Below, piece by piece: positions 7,405-14,501 of a stretch of 64,000 bases of DNA; position 1 is the first letter of the stretch, and each line of letters begins with the position of its first letter. Position numbers and translations under genes: made by a program. The notes beneath the pieces are model-generated. The model was given only the letters and a program-made list of their open reading frames with translations. It was not told the origin of the DNA and searched no databases. Source of the stretch: CAKZLS01 sp963771545 (lineage in GTDB: Bacteria > Pseudomonadota > Alphaproteobacteria > Rhodospirillales > Defluviicoccaceae); assembly GCA_963771545.1 (NCBI GenBank), contig CAVYTX010000003.1:682001-746000 (forward strand), written 5' to 3'.

Positions 7405-8733
7405 GTGACCAAAACCTTCGATCTCATTCTTCGCGGCGGAGAGTGCGTGACGCCGGGAGGCGTCGTTCGGGCGGATATCGCCATCCGAGGAGATCGGATC
7501 GTCGCCATCGGCGATGTCGGGGACGCCGCGCCCGAGATAATGGATTGCGCCGGGCTGCACGTGCTACCGGGGGTGATCGACAGCCAGGTTCACTTTCGCG
7601 AGCCTGGCCTGGAACATAAGGAAGACTTCGGCACCGGTACGGCCGCCGCCGCGCTCGGCGGCGTGACCGCCGTGTTCGAGATGCCCAACACCAAGCCGTC
7701 CACCGTGACCGCCGCCGACCTCGCCGACAAGTGCCGGCGGGCCAAGGGCCGGGCGTGGGTGGACATGGCGTTCTATGTGGGCGCCACGCCGGAGAACGCG
7801 GACCACCTGGCGGATTTGGAGACACTCCCGGCGTGCGCCGGCGTCAAGATGTTCATGGGAAGCTCCACCGGCGATCTGCTGGTCGCCGACGATGCCTCGG
7901 TCGCCAAGGTGCTGGCCAACGGGTCGCGGCGCATGGCCGTGCACTGCGAGGACGAACGCCGCCTGCGCGAGCGCTTCACCATCGTCGAGGGCGGCGCCGA
8001 TCCCGCCATGCATCCCGAGTGGCGGGACGCCCAGACCGCGTTTTTGGCCACCAAGCGCTTGCTGGAGCTCGCCCGCGGAACCCGGCGCCGGGTCCATGTC
8101 TTGCACGTCACCACGGCGGACGAGATGGCGTTGCTCAAGTATTACCGCGACCTCGCCACCGTCGAGGTCACCCCCCAGCATCTGACCCTGGCGGCGCCCG
8201 AATGCTATGAACTGTTGGACAGTTTCGCGCAGATGAACCCGCCGATCCGCGACGCGCGCCACCGCGACGCCCTGTGGACGGCGCTGGAGCAAGGCCTGGT
8301 GGACTGCATCGGCTCGGACCACGCGCCCCATACCCGCGAGGAGAAGAAGCGCCCCTATCCGCAAAGTCCGTCGGGCATGCCGGGTGTGCAGACGCTGCTG
8401 CCGGTCATGCTCGATCACGTGGCCAAGGGGCGGCTCGGCCTCGAACGCCTGGTGGATCTCACCAGCGCCGGCCCCGCGCGTATTTTCGGCGTCGCCGGCC
8501 GCGGCCGGATCGCGCTGGGATACGGGGCGCACTTCACGCTGGTGGATCTCAAGATGCGGCGGACGATCACCAACCGGTGGATCGCGAGCCGGTGCGGCTG
8601 GACGCCGTTCGACGGGCTGACGGTCACCGGCTGGCCGGTGGCGACCATCGTCGGCGGCCGGATCGTCATGCGCGACGGCGAGCTGCTCGGCGACCCGGCC
8701 GGAGAAGCGGTCCGTTTTCTCGAATGCCTGTAG
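7405..8733 (+). CDS. pyrC: dihydroorotase-family amidohydrolase
   Basis: 442 residues from a GTG at 7405 (upstream AAAGGGA). Class I dihydroorotase architecture: N-terminal beta-sandwich (ILRGGECVTPGG), amidohydrolase barrel, C-terminal sandwich strands (WPVATIVGGRIVMRDG). Catalytic features are D59-S-Q-V-H63 with FREPG, a Lys in GVKMFMGSSTG likely to be carboxylated, HVLHVTT, and GSDHAPH with Asp305. It would cyclise carbamoyl-aspartate to dihydroorotate. One oddity is Gln61 in place of the first His of the usual D-x-H-x-H metal motif, a variant that occurs in a subset of dihydroorotase-like proteins. Pyrimidine synthesis is the likely role but an allantoinase- or hydantoinase-like role is not excluded. 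Its stop overlaps the next gene. Confidence 0.8.
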   Translation: MTKTFDLILRGGECVTPGGVVRADIAIRGDRIVAIGDVGDAAPEIMDCAGLHVLPGVIDSQVHFREPGLEHKEDFGTGTAAAALGGVTAVFEMPNTKPSTVTAADLADKCRRAKGRAWVDMAFYVGATPENADHLADLETLPACAGVKMFMGSSTGDLLVADDASVAKVLANGSRRMAVHCEDERRLRERFTIVEGGADPAMHPEWRDAQTAFLATKRLLELARGTRRRVHVLHVTTADEMALLKYYRDLATVEVTPQHLTLAAPECYELLDSFAQMNPPIRDARHRDALWTALEQGLVDCIGSDHAPHTREEKKRPYPQSPSGMPGVQTLLPVMLDHVAKGRLGLERLVDLTSAGPARIFGVAGRGRIALGYGAHFTLVDLKMRRTITNRWIASRCGWTPFDGLTVTGWPVATIVGGRIVMRDGELLGDPAGEAVRFLECL

Positions 8734-9293
8734 CGCCATCCGGCCCCGCGATTCCTCCGGGCAAGCTGCGATCCATCATCACCTATCTGGAAATGCTTGC
8801 GCCGCCCTGGGGCGAGGGGGTTCCTCCGAACATCGCGCCGCCGGCTCCCGGCATCCGCCTGGAACTGTTGTCCAACCCGTCGGTGGCCGATTATCGATCC
8901 CTCTACGACGCCGTGGGTGAGGCGTGGTTGTGGTGGGAACGGCGCGTCATGAGCGACGCGGACCTGGCGGCCATCCTTTCCGATCCGGCCGTCGAGGTCC
9001 AGGTGCTGCGCGCGGGCGACGCCGTGGCCGGATACTCGGAACTCGACCGCCGGCGCGCCGGCGAGGTGGAGATCGCTTATTTCGGGCTGACGCCGGCGTT
9101 CATCGGCGGCGGGCTCGGCCGGTATCTGATGGAGGCCACGTTGCGAGCGGCCTGGACAGGGGAGGCCAAGCGGGTTTGGGTGCATACCTGCACCGAGGAT
9201 CATCCCAAGGCCCTTGCGTTTTACCGGCGGGCGGGGTTTCGCGCGTACCACGCGGAAGCGGTGCTGATCGACGGTCCGAGGCCCACTTGCTAA
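8724..9293 (+). CDS. GNAT-family N-acetyltransferase
   Basis: 189 residues from the ATG at 8724, which lies inside the last codons of the dihydroorotase gene, so the two are translationally coupled. The acetyl-CoA-binding motif A is clear: EIAYFGLTPAFIGGGLGRYL with the G-G-x-G loop, followed by VWVHTCTEDHPKALAFYRRAGF, the typical beta5/alpha4 end with N/H-P-x-A-x-x-F-Y-x-x-x-G-F. The first ~50 residues are an extension with no recognised fold. The acceptor is unknown. Similar small GNAT proteins often modify amines or protein N-termini. Confidence 0.85.
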   Translation: MPVAPSGPAIPPGKLRSIITYLEMLAPPWGEGVPPNIAPPAPGIRLELLSNPSVADYRSLYDAVGEAWLWWERRVMSDADLAAILSDPAVEVQVLRAGDAVAGYSELDRRRAGEVEIAYFGLTPAFIGGGLGRYLMEATLRAAWTGEAKRVWVHTCTEDHPKALAFYRRAGFRAYHAEAVLIDGPRPTC

Positions 9294-9385
9294 ACCGCCC
9301 CGGGCCGCGCCCACAGATTGCTTGAGAATCCACCTCAATTGGGGTAATTGTAAGCCGATTGCGTTACCGAAGGGTCGGTCATCCG

Positions 9386-9398
9386 CCCCCCCCCCCCC
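9386..9398. repeat. C13 homopolymer in a leader region
   Basis: A run of 13 C residues lies 82 bp before the TTG start of the VPLPA-CTERM gene, in the 186-bp gap after the GNAT gene. Tracts this long change length by slippage. At this position it could alter promoter spacing or transcript folding but cannot change a reading frame. The exact length in the assembly is itself uncertain. Confidence 0.6.
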
Positions 9399-9479
9399 GC
9401 GCGTCTTTGTAGGTGTGTCGGTTCGGTGCCTTGGGGGAACTTGGCGTCGGAACCGGTTGGCGTATAAAGGAGATCTGTT

Positions 9480-10238
9480 TTGCGAATTTTTTGTTTGGCC
9501 GGGTCCGTGGCGGTCGCCGCCCTGGTATTCGGGTGTCTTCAGCCGGCGCAAGCGGCGTTGTTCTCCGTCGGCGGTATCGACGATCAACCGCTGCCCGCTG
9601 CCAACGACCTGATTCCGACACCAACCGCGGATTTCCAAGCCTTGGTCCCCGGCGGCGGCGTCATCGGCAATCCGGATGACAGCCGATTGTTCTGGAGCGG
9701 CGGCGCCCAATTATCCACGACCGCCGCCAATGTCACCATCACCTATGACTACATCGGCTCTTTTGCCGAGGCCACCAATGTATTCAACGCCGGAAGCGGC
9801 ATGTTCATGAGCTCCGGTATCGGCGAGGACGGGGGCGGAGACTCGTCGCCACGGCCGAGTTTCAGCGTCCTTCAGCCGTCGGCCGGACTCGTTGACTTCG
9901 GGTTCACCACCAGTCTCGGTGGCGGGGCTTCCGTCGGCAATATCTCGGGAAACAACGCGGTTGGCGATCGTCTTATAAGCTACTTGATGTCTTATCTGGA
10001 GCCGGATGGCGTCGATGGCGATTGGAAGCTGACAAGCGATCCGACCAACACGATATTGATCCTCATGGACGACGCGGGACGGGGTATCGACGGCGGCGAT
10101 TACGACGACCTCGGTGTCATTGCGGTCGCCACGCCCGTTCCGGCGGCTCTGCCCATTTTCGGCACCGCGCTCGCCGGCCTCGGCTTGATGGTGTGGCGCC
10201 GGAAAACGAAGAGTCAGACAAACGCGCGGGGACGATGA
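9480..10238 (+). CDS. VPLPA-CTERM-type secreted/anchored protein
   Basis: 252 residues from a TTG start at 9480 with AAGGAGAT five bases upstream. The N-terminus MRIFCLAGSVAVAALVFG... ending PAQA is a Sec signal peptide. The mature part is Gly/Ser/Asp-rich with beta-strand character and no known catalytic motif. The C-terminus has the sorting architecture VATPVPAALPIFGTALAGLG followed by a hydrophobic helix end and the basic cluster WRRKTKSQ, which is the VPLPA-CTERM pattern recognised by exosortase/archaeosortase-type enzymes. The protein is probably exported, processed and linked to the surface or exopolysaccharide. The cognate exosortase is not in the window. The gene overlaps the next one by ATGA. 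Confidence 0.75.
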   Translation: MRIFCLAGSVAVAALVFGCLQPAQAALFSVGGIDDQPLPAANDLIPTPTADFQALVPGGGVIGNPDDSRLFWSGGAQLSTTAANVTITYDYIGSFAEATNVFNAGSGMFMSSGIGEDGGGDSSPRPSFSVLQPSAGLVDFGFTTSLGGGASVGNISGNNAVGDRLISYLMSYLEPDGVDGDWKLTSDPTNTILILMDDAGRGIDGGDYDDLGVIAVATPVPAALPIFGTALAGLGLMVWRRKTKSQTNARGR

Positions 10239-10840
10239 AACTGTATAACGTCGCGCTGTCGGGCAACTGCCACAAGGTTCGGCTGTTGCTGTCCATGCTT
10301 GACCTCGCGTACGACACCGTTCCTGTCGATTTCATTGCCGGTGAACACCGGTCGCCCGAGTACCTGAAGATCAATCCGTTGGCCCAGGTGCCGACCCTCG
10401 TGGACGGAGATCTGACGCTCCGCGACTTACAGGCCATATTGGTCTATCTGGCGCGCCGCTATGGCGGCGAAGACTGGTTGCCGACGGCGCCTGGCGAAAT
10501 GGCCCGCGTGGTTCAGTGGCTGTTTACGGCCGCCAACGAAATCCAGCATGGTCCGGGAGCGGCGCGGCTGGCGATCCGCTTCAACGTGGAACTGGTCGTC
10601 GAAAGCGCCCAAGCGATCGCGCGAAAGATCCTCGAGTGCATGGAAGCGCATCTCTCGGGATGGGAATGGCTGGAACTCGGGCGGCCGACCATCGCCGATT
10701 TGGCATGTTATCCCTATGTGGCGCTGGCGCCGGAGGGCGACGTGTCCCTCGATCCGTATCCGGCGGTGCGGGCCTGGGTTCACCGGGTGGAGCACCTGCC
10801 CGGCTACGTCGCCATGCCCGGCCTTCCGCGCCGGTATTGA
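10235..10840 (+). CDS. glutathione S-transferase family protein
   Basis: 201 residues starting MKLYNVALSGNCHKVRLLLS, the thioredoxin-like N-terminal domain, with the cis-Pro in LAQVPTLVDGDLTLRDLQAIL and the Ser/Asp-type gamma-glutamyl-binding turn. The helical GST_C domain follows, ending in the N-capping motif GRPTIADLACYPYVALAP. Short cytosolic GSTs of this kind conjugate or reduce electrophiles. The Cys12 in NCHK could serve in place of the usual Ser/Tyr. It is coupled to the preceding gene by ATGA overlap and followed after 30 bp by a ferredoxin gene. Confidence 0.85.
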   Translation: MKLYNVALSGNCHKVRLLLSMLDLAYDTVPVDFIAGEHRSPEYLKINPLAQVPTLVDGDLTLRDLQAILVYLARRYGGEDWLPTAPGEMARVVQWLFTAANEIQHGPGAARLAIRFNVELVVESAQAIARKILECMEAHLSGWEWLELGRPTIADLACYPYVALAPEGDVSLDPYPAVRAWVHRVEHLPGYVAMPGLPRRY

Positions 10841-10870
10841 CGCACTGATTGGCAACGAGGCGGAAACCGC

Positions 10871-11233
10871 ATGGCGACGATACGCTTTTTGTCATCCTCT
10901 ATCGATAAGACGATCACCGTTCCCGGCTTGCCCGGAGAGCGGCCAACCCTCTTGGCCATCGCCCGGGATCACGGCGTCCCCATTCTGTTCAACTGCGTCA
11001 CCGGCGATTGCGGCGCCTGCGTCGTCCATGTGGAGACCCGATCGAGCGGAACCGAAGAGGTCGCGCCGCTGAGTGACAAAGAGAAGTTTCTTCTGCAAAC
11101 CATGGTTCTGTTGACCGCCGCCGACGTGGAGAATGCCGAGGCGCGGGGCGTTCCTCCGGATGTCCGGCTTGCTTGCCAGTACAAGCCCGGCGACGAGGAC
11201 ATCGTCGTGATGTTCGAAAGCGGGTTGAGCTAA
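10871..11233 (+). CDS. plant-type [2Fe-2S] ferredoxin
   Basis: 120 residues. The beta-grasp fold is followed by the cluster motif NCVTGDCGACVV (Cys42, Cys47, Cys50) and the fourth ligand Cys102 in RLACQY. This is the C-x4-C-x2-C...C spacing of plant-type ferredoxins used by oxygenases, xanthine-oxidase-like enzymes and reductases. No obvious partner reductase or oxygenase is adjacent. It sits after a GST gene and before a broken acryloyl-CoA reductase gene. It is soluble and cytoplasmic. Confidence 0.85.
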   Translation: MATIRFLSSSIDKTITVPGLPGERPTLLAIARDHGVPILFNCVTGDCGACVVHVETRSSGTEEVAPLSDKEKFLLQTMVLLTAADVENAEARGVPPDVRLACQYKPGDEDIVVMFESGLS

Positions 11234-11383
11234 ACCATCGCATAAATCTGACGGTCACGTTCCGGGGAGCCCGTCGCCGGTGCCGCCCATCGTTGACCTG
11301 CGGCCGTTTCGCGTCGACAATGGGTGTCAAGCCCGGAACCGCCGGGACGCGACAACCGCAAAACCAATAGGGGAGGATAGTCG

Positions 11384-12387
11384 ATGACACAGGAGAGCGG
11401 ATTCACGGCGTTGGTGCTGGACGAGACCGATGGCAAGGTGACCTCCAGCATCCGGTCGCTCGGCGACGATGCCCTTCCGGACGGGGACGTAACGGTCTCG
11501 GTGGCCTATTCCGACCTCAATTATAAGGACGGCATGGTGCTGAACGGCATCGGCCGGCTGGTCAGGACGTATCCGCACGTGCCGGGCATCGATTTCGCGG
11601 GCACCGTCGAAACCTCGGAGTCCCCCGCTTCAAGCCGGGCGACGAGGTGATCCTCACCGGCTGGCGCGTGGGCGAGGCCCATTGGGGCGGCTACGCGACG
11701 AAGGCGCGGGTCAAGTCCGACTGGCTGGTGCCGCTGCCGGCGGGAATGACCATGCGCCAGGCCATGGCGATCGGAACCGCCGGCTTCACCGCCATGCTGG
11801 CGGTGATGACCCTGGAGGATCACGGCCTCAAACCGGAGAACAAGGGCGAGGTGCTGGTCACCGGCGCCGCCGGCGGGGTGGGCGGCATCGCGATCGCCAT
11901 CCTCGCCAATCTTGGATACCGGGTCGCGGCGTCCACCGGCCGGGCCGAAACCCACGCCTACCTGCGGGATTTGGGCGCCACCACCATGGTCGATCGCAAG
12001 GAGTTCGAAACGCCGCCCAAGGGACCCATGGGCCCGGAGCGGTGGTCCGGGGTCATCGACAACGTCGGCGGCAAGAGCCTCGGCGCCGTCCTCCCCGGAA
12101 TTTGTTATTGGGGAAGTTGCGCCTCGGTGGGAAACGCCGGGGGCATCGCGTTCGAGGCAACGGTGATTCCGTTCCTGCTCCGGGGCATCAACCTTCTCGG
12201 GATCGACTCCGCGACCTGTCCCACGGAGCGCCGAATGATCGCCTGGCCGCGGTTGGCCCGCGAGCTGCCGATGGACAAACTGGACGCCATGACTCACGTG
12301 GTGCCGTTGGCGGAGGCGCCGACCGAGGCCGGGAAAATTCTCAAGGGACAGGTGCGGGGGCGAACGGTCATTGACGTGCGCGCCTAA
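11384..12387 (+). pseudogene. acuI: AcuI/YhdH-type acryloyl-CoA (quinone) reductase, one-base frameshift
   Basis: The two halves together give the normal ~330 residues of the MDR YhdH/AcuI family. The first half (11384 to about 11628) ends in VPGIDFAGTVETSES. The family sequence resumes in another frame as FKPGDEVILTGWRVGEAHWG through to VIDVRA at 12387. The switch is at the C run 11624-11628 (TCCCCCG): one extra C would restore the frame (ES-P-R-F-K-P-G-D-E). The NADPH site VTGAAGGVGGIAIA is intact. AcuI reduces the toxic intermediate acryloyl-CoA to propionyl-CoA. As written the frame stops at 11648-11650, so the product would be truncated before the nucleotide-binding domain. A sequencing error in the homopolymer is the simplest alternative. 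Confidence 0.8.
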
Positions 12388-12463
12388 TTTTGAGAGAATT
12401 TCACTCAACGTTTGCAACCTATGAGTAGATTTTTCGGATTTAGGGATACCGGCGGTGCGAAGC

Positions 12464-13018
12464 ATGAGACGCATCATGGGACGCAGGGGGGTGGCGGCGC
12501 TCCTCGGGCTGGCGCTGTCCGGGTTCATCTCCGGATGCGGGCACGACGACCCGTATGCGGAGGCCGTGTCCGACTACACCCCGATCTATTGCTACCGGAC
12601 GATCGGTGACGTCGACTGCTACAAACGTCCCCTCTTCGGGGGGGAGCGGCGGCTGGTGAATTACTACGGGCCGGCGCCGGAGGAGTATGAGGGGCCGGAA
12701 CCGCTTCCCGCGCCGCGTCTCGATGCGCCGCCGCCGGCGAGGTATCCCGTCCCGGCCCCCGAAGCTCAGCCATTAGCGGCGCCCACGGCGGCGCCCGCCG
12801 CGGAGCCGGACGACGCGCCGACCCCGTTGTTGCGGTCCAGTCCAACCTCCACGGACGAACCGGAAGAAGCGGAGGGAGAGAGCAGGGCCGAGGCCGAGGC
12901 CGAGACCGAAGCCGAGGCGGCACCGGCGGAGAAAGCGGCGCTGCCGCCGCCGCGCCCGCGCCCAGTGACATCCGCGGCCGACAAGTCACCGTTGGTCATT
13001 GAAGTCGAGGACCGGTAA
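12464..13018 (+). CDS. predicted lipoprotein with Pro/Ala/Glu-rich tail
   Basis: 184 residues from ATG 12464 (an in-frame GTG at 12455 would add three). Basic n-region, hydrophobic stretch and lipobox F-I-S-G-C give lipidation at Cys25. The conserved-looking block TPIYCYRTIGDVDCY...RRLVNYYGPAP follows. After about residue 70 the sequence is low-complexity: Pro/Ala repeats, then Glu-Ala repeats (AEAEAETEAEAA) and a Pro-rich segment. This pattern is seen in short envelope lipoproteins of Rhodospirillales with unknown function. No enzyme motif is present. Confidence 0.65.
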   Translation: MRRIMGRRGVAALLGLALSGFISGCGHDDPYAEAVSDYTPIYCYRTIGDVDCYKRPLFGGERRLVNYYGPAPEEYEGPEPLPAPRLDAPPPARYPVPAPEAQPLAAPTAAPAAEPDDAPTPLLRSSPTSTDEPEEAEGESRAEAEAETEAEAAPAEKAALPPPRPRPVTSAADKSPLVIEVEDR

Positions 13019-13039
13019 ACACGATGCCCGCCCGCGCCC

Positions 13040-13068
13040 TTGACCCGTGTCACCGGTTTGGACATAGT
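13040..13068 (+). promoter_or_regulatory. sigma-70-like promoter of tRNA-Met
   Basis: TTGACC at 13040-13045 and CATAGT at 13063-13068 are separated by exactly 17 bp. The tRNA 5' end is 24 bp further on. A good -35, acceptable -10 and ideal spacing fit a housekeeping promoter for the tRNA gene. Confidence 0.6.
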
Positions 13069-13091
13069 GCGGGCCGCAATCGTCCTATCGG

Positions 13092-13168
13092 GGCGGAGTA
13101 GCTCAGCTGGTTAGAGCAGCGGAATCATAATCCGCGTGTCGGGGGTTCGAGTCCCTCCTCCGCTACCA
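13092..13168 (+). tRNA. tRNA-Met (anticodon CAT, elongator type)
   Basis: 77 nt including the encoded CCA. The 7-bp acceptor stem opens GGCGGAG and closes CTCCGCT with one G-T wobble. T8-A9, D arm GCTC...GAGC, anticodon stem GCGGA/TCCGC with loop ATCATAA (anticodon CAT) and T arm GGGGG-TTCGAGT-CCCTC are all present, followed by discriminator A and CCA. The first pair is G-T and lacks the C1-A72 mismatch of initiator tRNA, so this is elongator Met. A lysidine-modified tRNA-Ile2 is a less likely alternative. Confidence 0.93.
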
Positions 13169-13319
13169 AACAACCCCTTGAAAGACCACTACCCCAAAAC
13201 GGAAGCTCGGCCCGCGTGCCGCCGTTTGCGTCGTACAAGGTCTTCCAAAAAACGCCTGGCTGGACGCGACGATCTGCGCTTGTCGAAAAATTAAGGTAGC
13301 ATGACATCGAATTGCACAT

Positions 13320-13341
13320 CATATTAAGAAAATTGAATATG
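13320..13341. promoter_or_regulatory. AT-rich inverted repeat, candidate ArsR/SqrR-type operator
   Basis: CATATT at 13320-13325 and AATATG at 13336-13341 form perfect 6-bp arms around 10 bp. Read as ATTA-N8-GAAT it is one mismatch from the ATTC-N8-GAAT consensus reported for the sulfide-responsive repressor SqrR. It lies 93 bp before the regulator gene at 13434, as expected for autoregulation. Binding is inference. Confidence 0.4.
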
Positions 13342-13433
13342 AAGAACGGCGGTCGCGCCCGCGGCTGAGATCACGGTGGCTTAGAGGTATCGGTCCCTGA
13401 AAAGGATACTTTGCGCACAGAAGAGAGGTTGGC

Positions 13434-13826
13434 ATGGCGGCGACATCGGGATCAGTAAGGGTGAAGGAATTGGCCCCGGAGATGAACGCCCGCGTGGCGT
13501 CCGAGCTGATGAAGGCTCTAGCGAACGAGAGCCGGTTGCGGATTCTTTGCGAACTGCTGGAGGGCGAACGCTGTGTGAATGTATTGGAACGGGTGGTGGG
13601 TCTCTCGCAATCGGCGCTTTCGCAGCACCTTGCCAGGCTTCGCCGGGACGGAGTGGTCAAGACCCGGCGGGATGGGAAAACGATCTGCTATTCCCTGAAC
13701 GGCATGGAGATCGCTATCGTGCTGGAAACCTTGTATCGGCTTTTTTCGGAAGATGTGAAGCCGGGCGCCGCTTCTACGCGGATTGCCGGTAAAATGGATG
13801 CCGGACGAGCGCCCTCACCCCGCTGA
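13434..13826 (+). CDS. ArsR/SmtB-family regulator, BigR/SqrR-like
   Basis: 130 residues. Winged-helix core: MKALANESRLRILCELLEGE, then recognition helix LSQSALSQHLARLRRDGVVK, then the wing TRRDGKTICYSLN. LSQSALSQHLARLRRDG is the form typical of BigR/SqrR/YgaV, the persulfide-sensing repressors of sulfur-oxidation genes. Cys39 (RILCEL) matches the conserved N-terminal sensing Cys of that group. The partner Cys expected in the last helix is absent (VLETLYRLFSED), but Cys47 and Cys85 are nearby. It is convergent with, and 93 bp from, the end of the sqr-dsr operon, so control of sulfur genes is a reasonable inference. Confidence 0.75.
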   Translation: MAATSGSVRVKELAPEMNARVASELMKALANESRLRILCELLEGERCVNVLERVVGLSQSALSQHLARLRRDGVVKTRRDGKTICYSLNGMEIAIVLETLYRLFSEDVKPGAASTRIAGKMDAGRAPSPR

Positions 13827-13919
13827 CGCGGCTTGAGGGCAATATGCGCCTATGGACGGAAATCGCTTACGATCCCGCCTTGCACATCCGTCGATCCGAC
13901 CGGGCCCCGCGAATTCCCG

Positions 13920-14501
13920 TTAGACTTCGTCGTCTGTGTCGGGTTCCAGGCCCCCTTGGGGGCCTCTGGTGCGCTCCCGCAAGCAGTTGCCGAACGCGAC
14001 CATCAGATTGAGCGTCTGAATCGTTTCGGGCTTGGCGAGGGAGCGGAGCACCCCCAGCAAGCCCTTTGGCGCCTGCGGTCCGTTGCTCCAATCCGCGGCC
14101 TCATAGAGCGACAGCTCCGCGTCCTGCGCGAGTTGGGCAACGTTCTGCGTCGCGAGGCTAGTCACCATCGTTTCCATGAAGCCATACAGCCGCTCGATCA
14201 TTTGGTCGGTCATGGCGGAGCGCGCCGCCTGGAGCATTTCCGCGAGTTCGAGCAGCCCATCGAGGGAGCCAGTCGTGTGCATGGTTGTCAATCCGTCGAG
14301 CAACCGGTGCACGGCGACCCGCGTATCCTCGTCGTTGAGACGGTCAAGCACTTCGATGCCGTGGGCGGCGGTCGTCACGAGCCGTTCGACCATGGCGTCG
14401 TTCATTGCTTGCGAGGCCGCGAGCCCGAGGCTTTGAACCTCCAATGCTTCGGGGGTGATCTTCAATGGCGTGTCCATTTCCATTGCCTCTCCCATGTCCA
14501 T
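13920..14501 (-). CDS. DUF1641 family protein linked to Sqr
   Basis: 193 residues from MDMGEAMEMDTPLKI. The ATG shares its A with the TAA of the sqr gene (TAATG), so translation is coupled; an upstream frame start at 14528 is rejected. The protein is all-helical (HGIEVLDRLNDEDTRVAVHR, GLLELAEMLQAARSAMTDQ) with no membrane segment or cofactor motif. DUF1641 proteins recur beside sulfide:quinone oxidoreductase-like flavoproteins, and the proposed role is a partner or assembly subunit. That role comes from association, not experiment. It is the last gene of the dsr-tusA-sqr transcription unit. Confidence 0.75.
   Translation of the reverse strand: MDMGEAMEMDTPLKITPEALEVQSLGLAASQAMNDAMVERLVTTAAHGIEVLDRLNDEDTRVAVHRLLDGLTTMHTTGSLDGLLELAEMLQAARSAMTDQMIERLYGFMETMVTSLATQNVAQLAQDAELSLYEAADWSNGPQAPKGLLGVLRSLAKPETIQTLNLMVAFGNCLRERTRGPQGGLEPDTDDEV

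Noticed and set aside
12880..12930. Repeated GAGGCCGAG units
   Set aside because: Considered as a tandem repeat or CRISPR-like array; it is low-complexity coding sequence for the Glu-Ala tail of the lipoprotein.
13125..13322. Minus-strand open frame covering tRNA-Met, ending EEGLEPPTRGL
   Set aside because: It reads the complement of a tRNA; peptides of this kind are a well-known annotation artefact. No ribosome binding site or family match.
13092..13433. Possible integration site at tRNA-Met
   Set aside because: No integrase gene, no duplicated tRNA 3' end found nearby, and flanking genes look like backbone.
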